64,000 bases of DNA from Nonomuraea guangzhouensis (lineage in GTDB: Bacteria; Actinomycetota; Actinomycetes; Streptosporangiales; Streptosporangiaceae): contig NZ_JAHKRM010000017.1 of assembly GCF_019396345.1 (NCBI RefSeq), positions 62,001 to 126,000 of the forward strand, given 5' to 3'. Below, piece after piece: positions 8,343 to 17,346 of this stretch (the stretch's first letter is position 1; every line of letters begins with the position of its first letter). The notes under the pieces are model-generated. The model was not told the DNA's origin, did not search any database, and saw nothing but the letters and a program-made list of their open reading frames with translations. A program made the position numbers and the translations under genes.

Positions 8343-9979
8343 CCAGCCCGTACCGCCGGCCTGTCGCCCGCCCGGAGCGCTCCGCCGCGCCGCGCACCGC
8401 CTACCTGATCGCCAGCGGCGACCTGCGCCTGGCGGCCAACGTCGCCGGCTGGCCCGCCCAGGAAGCCCTCGAAAAGGCGGTCGCCTCGGCCTTCGGTGAC
8501 CTCGGCTGGACCGTGGTCCGCGCGAACGAGGCGGATCCCGCCAAGGGGCACGGCTTCATCGACAGCCAGCGGATGGGCCTGGAGGTCTTCAAGACCATCC
8601 CGGCCGACGCGCCGCTCATCGTCGCCGAGGCCGTATGGCAGTACAGCCACCACGTGCTGGCCGGCCTCCGCACCCACGAAGGCCCGATCCTCACCGTCGC
8701 CAACTTCGACGGGACCTGGCCCGGCCTGGTCGGGCTGCTCGGCCTCAACGCGGGACTGACCAAGATGGGCCGCCCGTACTCGACGATCTGGTCGGTCGAC
8801 TTCACCGACCGCTACTTCCTGGACGGCATCGCGAGCTGGGTACAGGCCGGCCACATCGACCACGACGCCTCGCACGTCCGCCCGCTGCCGCCGCTGCCGC
8901 CCGGCCCGGAAGCCGAGCTCGGCGTCGCGCTGGCCGAGGAACTGCTGCGCGACAAGGCCATCATCGGCGTCTTCGACGAGGGCTGCATGGGCATGTACAA
9001 CGCGATCATCGACGATGAGCTGCTCAATCCCCTCGGCATCTACAAGGAGCGGCTGTCCCAGAGCGCCCTGTACGCCGAGATGCTCAAGGTGCCGGACACC
9101 GAGGCGACGGCCGTGCGCGACTGGCTCGCCGCCGCCGGAATGCGGTTCGCCACCGGCACGGACGAGGCCACGGAGCTCACCGACCGGCAGTTGCGTGAGC
9201 AGTGCAAGATGTACGTCGCCGCGCTGCGGATCGCCGACGACTTCGGCCTGGACGCCGTCGGGATCCAGTACCAGCAGGGGCTGAAGGACCTCACCCCGGC
9301 ATCCGACCTGCCGGAAGGGCTGCTCAACAACGTCGTCCGCCCGCCGGTGACCAGCCGTGACGGCACTCGGGTGCTCTACGACGACGCCCCGCTGCCGCAC
9401 TTCAACGAGGCGGACGAGGGCGTGGCCGCGGACGCGCTGGTGACCAACCGGGTGTGGACCGCCATGGGCCTCGACCCCGCGACCACGCTGCACGACGTCC
9501 GCTGGGGTGAGCGTTACGGTGACGACTTCGTCTGGGTCTACGAGATCTCCGGCTCCGTCCCGCCGTCCCATCTGAAGGGCGGGTACACGGGCGCGGTGAG
9601 CCTGCGGCAGAACCCGATGTACTTCCCGGCGGGCGGCGGCACGATCAAGGGGGTGAGCAGGCCCGGGGAGATCGTCTGGTCTCGCCTCTACATCGCCGAA
9701 GCCCGCCTCCAGCTCGACATCGGCCGCGCTTCCGTCGTGGAGCTGCCCGAGGAGGAGACCGAGCGACGGTGGGCGGCGACCAACCCGGAGTGGCCGATCG
9801 CGCACGTCGTCCACCACGGGGTCACCCGCGACCAGTTCATGGCCCGGCACAAGGCCAACCACGTCCAGATCGCCTACGCCCCCGACGCCGCCACGGCCGA
9901 CAAGGCGCTCCTCGCGAAGGCGGCGTTCTTCCACCGCCTGGGCGTCGAGGTGCACCTGTGCGGCGACGTCAACCTCTAG
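8339..9979 (+). CDS. L-fucose/L-arabinose isomerase-fold protein
   Basis: The 546-residue product has the size and three-part layout of fucose/arabinose isomerases: a Rossmann-like N-terminal half (AYLIASGDLRLAAN, then EAVWQYSHHVLAGLRTHEGP), a central domain (GVFDEGCMGMYNAIIDD) and a C-terminal domain with GIQYQQGLKDL, NEADEGVAADALVT and a late H-x-H region (KANHVQIAYA). Acidic and His residues in the middle motifs are candidate Mn2+ ligands. Such enzymes interconvert aldoses and ketoses, or accept related keto substrates. It is the last gene of the coupled trio with the aldolase and sialidase-like gene; the substrate is unknown. Confidence 0.78.
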   Translation: MTSPYRRPVARPERSAAPRTAYLIASGDLRLAANVAGWPAQEALEKAVASAFGDLGWTVVRANEADPAKGHGFIDSQRMGLEVFKTIPADAPLIVAEAVWQYSHHVLAGLRTHEGPILTVANFDGTWPGLVGLLGLNAGLTKMGRPYSTIWSVDFTDRYFLDGIASWVQAGHIDHDASHVRPLPPLPPGPEAELGVALAEELLRDKAIIGVFDEGCMGMYNAIIDDELLNPLGIYKERLSQSALYAEMLKVPDTEATAVRDWLAAAGMRFATGTDEATELTDRQLREQCKMYVAALRIADDFGLDAVGIQYQQGLKDLTPASDLPEGLLNNVVRPPVTSRDGTRVLYDDAPLPHFNEADEGVAADALVTNRVWTAMGLDPATTLHDVRWGERYGDDFVWVYEISGSVPPSHLKGGYTGAVSLRQNPMYFPAGGGTIKGVSRPGEIVWSRLYIAEARLQLDIGRASVVELPEEETERRWAATNPEWPIAHVVHHGVTRDQFMARHKANHVQIAYAPDAATADKALLAKAAFFHRLGVEVHLCGDVNL

Positions 9980-9997
9980 GCCCCACCAGGGCGGGGC
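9980..9997. terminator. Possible hairpin between convergent operons
   Basis: GCCCC (9980-9984) can pair with GGGGC (9993-9997) around an 8-nt loop, immediately after the isomerase stop and immediately before the stop of the small minus-strand ORF. There is no T-tract. It could end both convergent transcripts. Confidence 0.35.
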
Positions 9998-10135
9998 TCA
10001 GGCCGGGGAGAAGGCGGCGCGGCCGATGAGGGACGTGACGAGGGCCTGGACGATACGCGTGATCAACGCTTGCAGGAGCATCATGGCCGCCTTCGCGAGC
10101 ACAGAGGCCAGAAATTCGGACACCGAGTACCTCAC
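9998..10135 (-). CDS. Candidate 45-residue amphipathic peptide
   Basis: A GTG-initiated frame (GTG at 10133-10135) encodes 45 residues dominated by a helical hydrophobic segment (SEFLASVLAKAAMMLLQALI) followed by TRIVQALVTSLIGRAAF, with Arg/Lys at regular intervals. A GGTGGA sequence lies about 9 nt before the start. It begins 41 nt after the stop of the P-type ATPase gene on the same strand, so it could be a small regulatory subunit of the pump, as known micropeptides are for some P-type ATPases. That role is inference; the frame might also be chance. Confidence 0.45.
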   Translation of the reverse strand: MRYSVSEFLASVLAKAAMMLLQALITRIVQALVTSLIGRAAFSPA

Positions 10136-10176
10136 ATCACTAAATCCACCGTTAGCGAGATAATTCGCCATAAATG

Positions 10177-13100
10177 TTACGATTCAGTCGTAAACATGGT
10201 GTCCGTTTGGTGAACCGTTGGTGACTCCCCGGCGCTCGCCCGCTCCATCAGCGTGGCGACCAGCGCCGACACGACGGCGCAGCCCAGGCCGATGGTCCAG
10301 CCGAACGGGCCGATGGGACGGCAGCCGAAGACCTGGCTGAGGCCGGGGACAGAGACGATCACCATGAGGGCGGCCAGCGACGACACTGCCGCGAGGAACA
10401 CCATCCGATCCCGGCCCCCCACGGTCAGCGTCTGCAGCAGTTGCGCTCCCACCAGACCGATGAGCCCGACGGTGGACGCGCGGCCCTGCGTGCCGGTCAT
10501 CCGGCCGAGCAGCCACGCCGCGGTCGCCGCCGCGGCGGTGGTGACGGCGCGTACGTAGATGTCGCGGGTCAGGGCGGTGCCGAGCGAGACCTCCGGCCCC
10601 TCGGCGAGCAGCCGCTCCGGGCTTTCGTCGTCCGGTGGGCGAACGGCCACGGCCATGGCGGGCAGCATGTCGGTGAGCAGGTTGACCAGGAGCAGTTGGC
10701 GGGCGTTCAGCGCGCCGCGCCTGGACAGCAGGCTGGAGCCGACCGTGAAGGCGATCTCTCCGACGTTTCCGCCCAGCAGGATGCCGAGCGAGTCGCGGAC
10801 GGAGCCCCACATCGCCCGGCCCTCGGAGATCGCGTCGATGATCGTCTCGATGCGATCGTCGATCACGACGATGTCGGCGGCGGCCCGGGCGGCGGGGGTG
10901 GCCAGCGGCCCGAGGGCGATGCCGACGTCGGCGAGCCGGATCGCGGGGACGTCATTGGCCCCGTCACCGGTGACGGCCACCACCTTGCCCATGCGCCGCA
11001 GGCAGGAGACGAGGCGGGCCTTGTGCTCGGGCGTGGTCCGCGCGAACACCGCCACCTCGGGCAGCACCGCGATCAAGGCGTCGTCGTCCAGCCGCTCCAG
11101 CTCGGGTCCCGTCATCACCCGCTGGCCGTTCAGAACGTGGATCTCGGCGGCGACGGCCTCGGCCGTGCTCGGATGGTCGCCAGTGATCATGATGACTCGT
11201 ACGCCGGCTCGCATCAGTCCCTCGACGCTCCGCTTCGCCGTCGGCCGGACGGGGTCGGCCAGACAGAGGAACCCCAGGAAACACAGGCGCTCGATGCGGG
11301 CCTCGTCGAGATCGGCGCGGCTGGACGCCCGGCGCTCGGCGACGGCGAGCACGCGGAACCCCTGCAACGCCAGGCTGTCCACCTCTTTCTCCAGCTCGCG
11401 CCTGTTCTTCGCGCTCATGGGGACGGGCCGGGCGCCGCGGATCAGGTGGGTGCAACGGTCGAGCACGACCTCGGGGGCTCCCTTGACGCTCAGCAGATGG
11501 CCCGACTCCGACAGGCCGAGCACCGCGTGGTAGCCGCGCGCGGGTTCGAAGGGCAGCTCGTCGACCCGGTGCCACTCCCGCAGGCCGTCCTTGGGCGCGA
11601 TGTGCAGCTTGGCGGCGCCCTCCACGACGGCGCGGTCCGTGGGATGGGGGATGGCCCGCCCGCCCTCGAAGCGGGGTCCCGCCCGGAGCGCCGCGCCGAC
11701 GATCCCCTTCAGCTCCGGCGTCAATGTCTCAAGTGGCCGGGCGTGGTCTCCGTCCGACACCTGGCGCAGGCTGATGCGGCCTTCGGTCAGGGTCCCCGTC
11801 TTGTCGAAGCAGAGCACGTCGACCCGGCCCAGGGCCTCGATCGTCGACGGGTTGCGGACGAGCGTATTGCGTTTGGAGAGCCGTCTGCTCGAGGCGAGCT
11901 CGGCCACGGTGGCGATGAACGGCAGCCCTTCGGGGACCGCGGCGACCGCCAGGCTCACCGCGGGGGCGACAGCCGCGGACAGGGGTGAGCCGCGCAGCAG
12001 GTTCAGCACCATCAGGAACGCGCCCGACCCGATCGCGGCGGGCAGGATCCTGCGGCTCAGTCTGCGGAGCCTCAGCTCCACGCCGCTCACCAGCGGCCCG
12101 TCGGGGGCCAGTCTGGCGGTCCTGCCCGCCTGGGTCTCCTCCCCTGTCGCCACCACCACTGCCAGACCGTGACCGGCCGCGACGGTGGTGCCCTCGTACA
12201 CCATCGATCGGCGATCCGCGATGGCGGCAGCGGCGGTGGGCGTCTCTGTTTTGACCACGAGCTGCGACTCGCCGGTCAAGGTGGACTCGTCGATCTCCAG
12301 GCCGAACGCCTGGATCAGCCTGCCATCGGCCGGTACGGCGTCGCCGGCGCGCAGCTCGATCACGTCCCCCTTCACGAGGTCGTCGGCGACGCCGGAGACG
12401 CCGCCGCCGGGCCTGCGCAGCCGTACCCGCACGGCGGTGATCTCGGTGAGACGGTGCAGCTCCCGGTCGGCGCCGCGCCGTTGCGCCCCGCCGATGACGG
12501 CGTCGACCACCATCACGCCACCGATCAGCACGGCGTCCAGCACCGAACCGACCGCGGCCGACAGGCCCGCGCCCGCGGCCAGGACCGGTGTCAACGGGTT
12601 GGCGAGCTCTTCCATCGACGCCATGGCCAAGGACGTGGGCCCGGTGGAATCCGGCCGCGCCGGCTTCGTCCTGCGACGCGCGGCCTCCTTCTCGCTCAGC
12701 CCGTGCGGCGAGGTGCGCAGCAGGTCGAGGACGTCAGGCACCGCCATCGCATGCCACGGCGTACGGTCGGCGTCCACCGGCGGCGCCGTCCGCCTGACCT
12801 CGCGTCCCGCCCACTCCCCCGTGACCAGGGCGGCCATCGAGGTGCAGTCGCGTATCAGGTGCGCCCGTGCGACCGCCGTCCCGGCCGGGCCGAGAACGGC
12901 CAGGCCCGCGCCGACGACCCCCGCCGCGGCGGCCAACCGTACGCTGCGCCTGCTCGCGCTCTTCGCGTACGGCACGCAGCGCAGCAGCAAGTGGACGCCG
13001 TCGAGATCGCTGATCACGTCGGCGTCCCACGGCACGCGCCGCGCTCCCCTGAGCACGCCGATGCCGAGGTCAGCCTGACGCAGGCCACGCCTCGACGTAC

Positions 13101-14535
13101 GGGACACCACGGCCACGATGTGTCCTTCGGACTGCAGCGCCCGCACCGACGCGACCAGCCGGGAGCCGCCGTCTACAACCCGGTCGACCCCGAGTCGCAG
13201 GCCCAGGCTCGCCTCCCCGCCGGCCAGGATCACGGTGCCCACGCCCTTCGCGGCGGCGGCCACGGCTTCGGCCAGCGCGTGGGGTTCGGGTGCCAGCCCG
13301 ACCAGCGCGATCGGGACGCCCTGCCGCGAGACGCTGACCGGCCGTACTCCCTGCCGGCGCCACTTCCGCACTTCCGTGGGTTCGCGCGGCGCCGAGTACG
13401 GCTTGACCGCCCATCCGTCACGCTCGCGCGGAGCCGTGGGATCGGTGAGGTCGACCAGCGTGTAGAGCCGCGCGTGCAACTCGTCCAGGTCCTGGTCCGC
13501 GTCGAACGGGATGACACCGTCGATCGTCCACGCGCCCGTGGTCAACGCGGCGGCGTCGAGGACGACCGTGTCGACGCGATCCATGCGGCGCAGCGCGTGG
13601 CGGTCGAGCACCATCCCGCCGCGTTTGGCGAGGGCACGTACGAAGGCGCTGCTGAAAGCGTCCCTGCCGACATGCGCGGCCTTGGGGATTCCCGTGACGA
13701 GCGTGGAAAGCCCGCGCTGATGATCGCGGCTGACCAAGGTGACGACGGCGTCCCCCGCCACCGTGGCCGCGCTCGCGGCGTCGGCGTACCGCTCGATGGG
13801 CCCGTGCGGCAGCGGAACAGGACGGGGCCGCCCGGCGACCCGGGTGTGGCGGTAGGCGCCGTCGGCGTCGGCGAACTCCTCTTCGCGCAGCTCCCAGGCC
13901 CGGCGCCCGGCGCACGAGTCGATGTAGCGGCCGGCCGCGGCGACGGAGTCGATGAACATCGACAGGGGCCGCATCGCCAGCGTCTGGGTGACGACGCGCG
14001 ACGACGCGACCAGCGCGTCCGCGGCGGGCCTGCCCAGGTGCCGCTCCAGCTCCCGGCGGATCCGCGGGGCGTGCTCGGCCAGCGACAGTACGGCGGGCAC
14101 GGCCGGCGACAGCTTCGGCAGGCGGGCGACCTGCCCGGCCAGAGCGAGCCCGGTGCCGACGAGGTGCAGGCTGAGACTCACCGCGGCGCGGGCCTGCTGC
14201 TCCACGCCGTCGAGCGCCAGTGGGCCACCGGCTTGACCGCCGTCCACATCGAATTCGTCGACGATGGTCACGAGCTTGTCCAGATCGGCCGTGTCCGCGT
14301 CGCAGCCCACGAACACGCAGCCGAGCGCGCCGTTCACCTCGGCCCGGTCCATGCCGACCGCGCGCAGCCGGTCTTCGAGGGCCCGCGCGACCCGGTCCGT
14401 GCCAGGGCCGCCGATGTGCCGCAGTTCCACGCGGACTCCGCCCGCGCACTTCTGTATCCGGCGTGGGCGCGGGAGCATGCTCCGCACCGGTTCGGGGAGC
14501 ATGCTCAGGACGGTGTCAACGGAGAACGGCCACAT
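10177..14535 (-). CDS. CtpI-type giant cation-translocating P-type ATPase
   Basis: The 1452-residue protein (start ATG after AGGAGG) has all P-type catalytic motifs in its C-terminal ~850 residues: LTGES near 753, VPEGLP in the ion-binding helix, DKTGTLTEG with the phosphorylated Asp near 907, and VTGDGANDVPAIRLADVGIALG near 1190, followed by paired helices. The N-terminal ~600 residues are an additional region with degenerate ATPase-like stretches and hydrophobic segments, the layout of mycobacterial CtpI. PEGLP rather than CPC/CPH argues for alkali or alkaline-earth ions over heavy metals. It follows the repeat membrane protein by 63 nt in an apparent operon. Confidence 0.88.
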   Translation of the reverse strand: MWPFSVDTVLSMLPEPVRSMLPRPRRIQKCAGGVRVELRHIGGPGTDRVARALEDRLRAVGMDRAEVNGALGCVFVGCDADTADLDKLVTIVDEFDVDGGQAGGPLALDGVEQQARAAVSLSLHLVGTGLALAGQVARLPKLSPAVPAVLSLAEHAPRIRRELERHLGRPAADALVASSRVVTQTLAMRPLSMFIDSVAAAGRYIDSCAGRRAWELREEEFADADGAYRHTRVAGRPRPVPLPHGPIERYADAASAATVAGDAVVTLVSRDHQRGLSTLVTGIPKAAHVGRDAFSSAFVRALAKRGGMVLDRHALRRMDRVDTVVLDAAALTTGAWTIDGVIPFDADQDLDELHARLYTLVDLTDPTAPRERDGWAVKPYSAPREPTEVRKWRRQGVRPVSVSRQGVPIALVGLAPEPHALAEAVAAAAKGVGTVILAGGEASLGLRLGVDRVVDGGSRLVASVRALQSEGHIVAVVSRTSRRGLRQADLGIGVLRGARRVPWDADVISDLDGVHLLLRCVPYAKSASRRSVRLAAAAGVVGAGLAVLGPAGTAVARAHLIRDCTSMAALVTGEWAGREVRRTAPPVDADRTPWHAMAVPDVLDLLRTSPHGLSEKEAARRRTKPARPDSTGPTSLAMASMEELANPLTPVLAAGAGLSAAVGSVLDAVLIGGVMVVDAVIGGAQRRGADRELHRLTEITAVRVRLRRPGGGVSGVADDLVKGDVIELRAGDAVPADGRLIQAFGLEIDESTLTGESQLVVKTETPTAAAAIADRRSMVYEGTTVAAGHGLAVVVATGEETQAGRTARLAPDGPLVSGVELRLRRLSRRILPAAIGSGAFLMVLNLLRGSPLSAAVAPAVSLAVAAVPEGLPFIATVAELASSRRLSKRNTLVRNPSTIEALGRVDVLCFDKTGTLTEGRISLRQVSDGDHARPLETLTPELKGIVGAALRAGPRFEGGRAIPHPTDRAVVEGAAKLHIAPKDGLREWHRVDELPFEPARGYHAVLGLSESGHLLSVKGAPEVVLDRCTHLIRGARPVPMSAKNRRELEKEVDSLALQGFRVLAVAERRASSRADLDEARIERLCFLGFLCLADPVRPTAKRSVEGLMRAGVRVIMITGDHPSTAEAVAAEIHVLNGQRVMTGPELERLDDDALIAVLPEVAVFARTTPEHKARLVSCLRRMGKVVAVTGDGANDVPAIRLADVGIALGPLATPAARAAADIVVIDDRIETIIDAISEGRAMWGSVRDSLGILLGGNVGEIAFTVGSSLLSRRGALNARQLLLVNLLTDMLPAMAVAVRPPDDESPERLLAEGPEVSLGTALTRDIYVRAVTTAAAATAAWLLGRMTGTQGRASTVGLIGLVGAQLLQTLTVGGRDRMVFLAAVSSLAALMVIVSVPGLSQVFGCRPIGPFGWTIGLGCAVVSALVATLMERASAGESPTVHQTDTMFTTES

Positions 14536-14598
14536 GTCGCCTCCTTGGCGGACCCGTCCAGGCACGCAGGCTGCTCAGATCTCGGGGCAACCCGGACC

Positions 14599-15726
14599 TC
14601 ACCCGCCCGACCGCGCACGCCCGGCGGCGCTCTTCCGACCGCCTCGTGACGTGGTGGAGGAGGCGGCCGTACGCCGGGAGGCCCTCGTCGAGGCGCCGGT
14701 GCTCGCGGCGGTACGCCTCGACGCGGCGGCCGAGGCGGTGGCGCCCTTCGACGCAGTGGCGCGTCTCGACGTGGCGGCCGAGGTGGTGCCCTTCGACGCG
14801 GCGGTACGCCTCGACGCAGCGGCCGAAGCGGTAGCGCCCTTCGACGCAGTGGCACGCCTCGACGTGGCGGCCGAGGTGGTGCCCTTCGACGCGGCGGTAC
14901 GCCTCGACGCAGCGGCCGAAGTGGTAGCACCCTTCGACGCAGTGGCACGCCTCGACGTAGCGGCCGAGGTGGTGCCCTTCGACGCAGTGGCACGCCTCGA
15001 CGTGGCGGCCGAAGTGGTGGCGCCCTTCGACGCGGCGGTGGAAGAGGTGACACCCTTGGACGCGGCAGTGCGCTTGGATGCGGCGGTCGCGGTGGTACGC
15101 CTCGATGAGGCGGCTGACGCGGTGGCGCGCTTCGGCGCTTCGGTCGAGGTGCCGCCCTTCGACGGGCCGGTGGAAGAGGTCACACCCTTCGACGCGGCAG
15201 TGCGCTTCGATGCGGCGGACGCGGTGGCACGCCTCGACGAGGCGGCCGACGCGGTGGCGCGCTTCGGCGCTGCGGTCGTGGTGCCGCCCTTCGATGCGGC
15301 AGTGCGCTTCGGCGCCGTGGTCGTGGTGGTCTCGGCGGTCGCGGTGCGGGGTCGCTCGGCGGCCTGGGATCCCTGCGCCCTGCGGGCGGGTGACCCGCTC
15401 CCTCCTTGCCATCCGCGCCGCGCGATCAGTGTCCCGGTGCCGATGGCGGCGGCCACCGGCCACTCGAGCACCCCGAACGCCGCGAGCACGCCGAGCGCGC
15501 CGTAGTAGGCGATGCGCTCGGGCGGAGGAAGGAGCGTCCGGGCCACGTCCACGGCATGGCCAACCTCCTGCCGGGAAATGCGCGGCATTTCCAGATGCGG
15601 CATCCCGATGTGTGGCATCCCGACGTGCGGCATCCGCAGATCCGATGGGCGGACCTTGATGCTCAACACCGGCATGTCAAGCGAAAGCTCTTTGGACGAG
15701 CTCGCTCGAGCCTGGGCAACGGCCAT
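14599..15726 (-). CDS. Membrane protein with histone-H1-like Ala/Ser/Thr/Lys/Arg repeat tail
   Basis: The ATG at 15724-15726 follows GGGAGG; the product is 375 residues. It has three parts. Residues about 20-50 contain a five-residue repeat (MPHVG, MPHIG, MPHLE). Residues about 70-105 form a hydrophobic hairpin or transmembrane segment (YYGALGVLAAFGVLEWPVAA). The remaining ~250 residues are a basic tail built from units like ASKGTTSAATSRRAT and ASKGATASAAASRRTA, resembling the tail of histone H1, HupS or AlgP. The tail should bind nucleic acid or acidic polymers; combination with a membrane anchor and position directly upstream of the giant P-type ATPase are unusual. Function unknown. Confidence 0.8.
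   Translation of the reverse strand: MAVAQARASSSKELSLDMPVLSIKVRPSDLRMPHVGMPHIGMPHLEMPRISRQEVGHAVDVARTLLPPPERIAYYGALGVLAAFGVLEWPVAAAIGTGTLIARRGWQGGSGSPARRAQGSQAAERPRTATAETTTTTAPKRTAASKGGTTTAAPKRATASAASSRRATASAASKRTAASKGVTSSTGPSKGGTSTEAPKRATASAASSRRTTATAASKRTAASKGVTSSTAASKGATTSAATSRRATASKGTTSAATSRRATASKGATTSAAASRRTAASKGTTSAATSRRATASKGATASAAASRRTAASKGTTSAATSRRATASKGATASAAASRRTAASTGASTRASRRTAASSTTSRGGRKSAAGRARSGG
14700..15320 (-). repeat. Coding tandem repeats (93-bp composite unit)
   Basis: The best-conserved part (about 14709-15050) alternates 45-bp and 48-bp modules, forming a 93-bp unit that encodes 15 plus 16 residues. More diverged copies extend to about 15320. Near-identity of neighbouring units indicates recent unequal exchange or slippage, so copy number probably varies between strains. 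Confidence 0.8.
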
Positions 15727-16422
15727 GATTCCTCCCCCATTTGAGGACGTCAGACGCCCCTTGCGTACTCCGGCCCCCACCGACGCACTACGAGCACCTA
15801 GACAACCTTCATCCTTCGATCCTTCGCGAAGCCTCATACGACAAACAAGAGCCTCGCACCTACTTTTATGGTCATATATCCGCTTTGTGACACTCCATCC
15901 GCTTTAGACGGCACGACTCCGCAAAACACCCTCGACCGGAGGGCCGGGGCATCAGCCGCCAACGAGGTAGCGCTCGGCACCAAAACCCCGCAGACGGTCA
16001 ACGATGCGCACGTAACGGCGCCCGGCCACGTGCGGGTTCAGCGGCCGTTTTCCTGGAGGCCCCCAGCCACGAACGGCGGGTGGCGGCTGGCCAGGCCGTG
16101 CCGTAAAGGAAAGAAAGGCCCGAACCTCAGGTAGACACGGCGAGCACGCACGGCAGGCACGACAGGGCGGCGAACGGCGGATCAGCCACGGGCACCGTCG
16201 GCAAGCACGAGCCACCACGATGACCCGACACCGAACGCGGACGACAGACGCGGATCAGACGCGAGTGGCGGGCAAGGCAGCGCACACGGACAGCGGACGC
16301 GGGCGGCGGACGCGGATAGGTGGCGCGGACGGGTGCGAAGGGGGTGCGGGTGGTGCCGTGTGGGGTGATCGGCTTTAAGCTGGCGACATCACACATACAA
16401 GCGCTTGCTCAAATCAAGGTAA
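15727..16422. other. Intergenic region, 696 bp, no gene recognised
   Basis: This space lies between the divergent histone-like gene and the F420 oxidoreductase. I see no convincing coding frame. The nonamer ATCCGCTTT occurs twice in direct orientation at 15878-15886 and 15897-15905, 19 bp apart, about 150-180 bp upstream of the histone-like gene, and could be a regulator site. From about 16135 to 16340 the plus strand is purine-biased and rich in GCGGACGCGG-like words, low-complexity sequence of no evident function. Confidence 0.5.
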
Positions 16423-17346
16423 ATGAGGTGGCACGTGCGGCGGTTCAGGTTCGGGGCGGTGGTGCGGCGGGCGGAGTCGGGCAAGGCGTGGGCGGACAGG
16501 GCCAGGCGGCTGGAGGGCGCCGGGTTCGATGTACTGCTCGTGCCCGACCACCTGGTCGGGCCGCGGTTCGCTCCCGTGGCGGCGCTGGCCGCCGCCGCGA
16601 GTGCCACGACGCGCCTGCGGGTGGGGACCCTCGTGTTCGCGAACGACTTCCGGCATCCGGCCGTGCTGGCCAAGGAGACGGCGACCCTCGATGTGCTGTC
16701 CGACGGTCGGCTCGACGTCGGGCTCGGGACCGGCTGGATGGCGGAGGACTATCAGCGGGCGGGTCTGCGGTTCGAGTCGCCCGGGGTGCGGGTGGAGCGG
16801 CTGGGTGAGGCCGTGGCCGTGCTCAAGGGGCTGTGGGGTGACGGGCCGTTCAGCTTCGATGGAAAGCATTACCAGCTACAGGCGCTCGACCAGCAGCCCA
16901 AGCCCGTGCAGCGGCCGCATCCGCGCCTTCTGCTCGGCGGGGGCGGGCCGCGGATGCTGCGGCTGGCCGCGCGCGAGGCCGACGTGGTGAACCTGGGGAT
17001 GCGAGTACGCGCCGACGGCTCTGGCCCCGACGGGAGCGACGGCGGGCGGCAGGCGTTCCTGGACAAGCTCCAGACGGTGCGCGCGGCCGCCGGCGACCGC
17101 TACGACCGGCTAGAGCTGGGCACGAGCGTGGTCCAGGTGGGCGTGCGCAAGCCGGAGGAGACCTGGAGCGCCGCCGACACCTCGCAGTTGGACGAGACGC
17201 CCCAGGTACTCCTCGGAACCCATCACGACATAGTCGACAAACTCCGCCACTGGCGGGATGAGCACGATATTTCGTATTTCGTGGTGCATCACGAGCGCGA
17301 CCTCGACGCCTTCACCCCGATCGTCGAGGAGCTCGCTACGGGATGA
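16423..17346 (+). CDS. LLM-class F420-dependent oxidoreductase
   Basis: This 307-residue protein matches luciferase-like F420-dependent enzymes: an early WADRARRLEGAGFDVLLVPDHL segment, ATTRLRVGTLVFANDFRHP in the barrel, the DVLSDGRLDVGLGTGW motif at about 95-110, and LLLGGGGPRML near 165. Members use reduced coenzyme F420 to reduce or oxidise small organic compounds. The end overlaps the convergent quinone reductase gene by 11 nt. The ATG at 16423 has AAGG a few bases before it, but a GTG two codons later is also possible. Confidence 0.88.
   Translation: MRWHVRRFRFGAVVRRAESGKAWADRARRLEGAGFDVLLVPDHLVGPRFAPVAALAAAASATTRLRVGTLVFANDFRHPAVLAKETATLDVLSDGRLDVGLGTGWMAEDYQRAGLRFESPGVRVERLGEAVAVLKGLWGDGPFSFDGKHYQLQALDQQPKPVQRPHPRLLLGGGGPRMLRLAAREADVVNLGMRVRADGSGPDGSDGGRQAFLDKLQTVRAAAGDRYDRLELGTSVVQVGVRKPEETWSAADTSQLDETPQVLLGTHHDIVDKLRHWRDEHDISYFVVHHERDLDAFTPIVEELATG

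Noticed and set aside
10177..10193. TTACGA-TCGTAA inverted repeat at the ATPase stop codon as terminator
   Set aside because: The stem is only 6 bp and AT-rich, and the candidate small gene follows on the same strand; too weak to call.
12169..14649. Long plus-strand frame opposite the P-type ATPase
   Set aside because: The minus-strand frame contains all catalytic ATPase motifs; this is codon-bias shadow.
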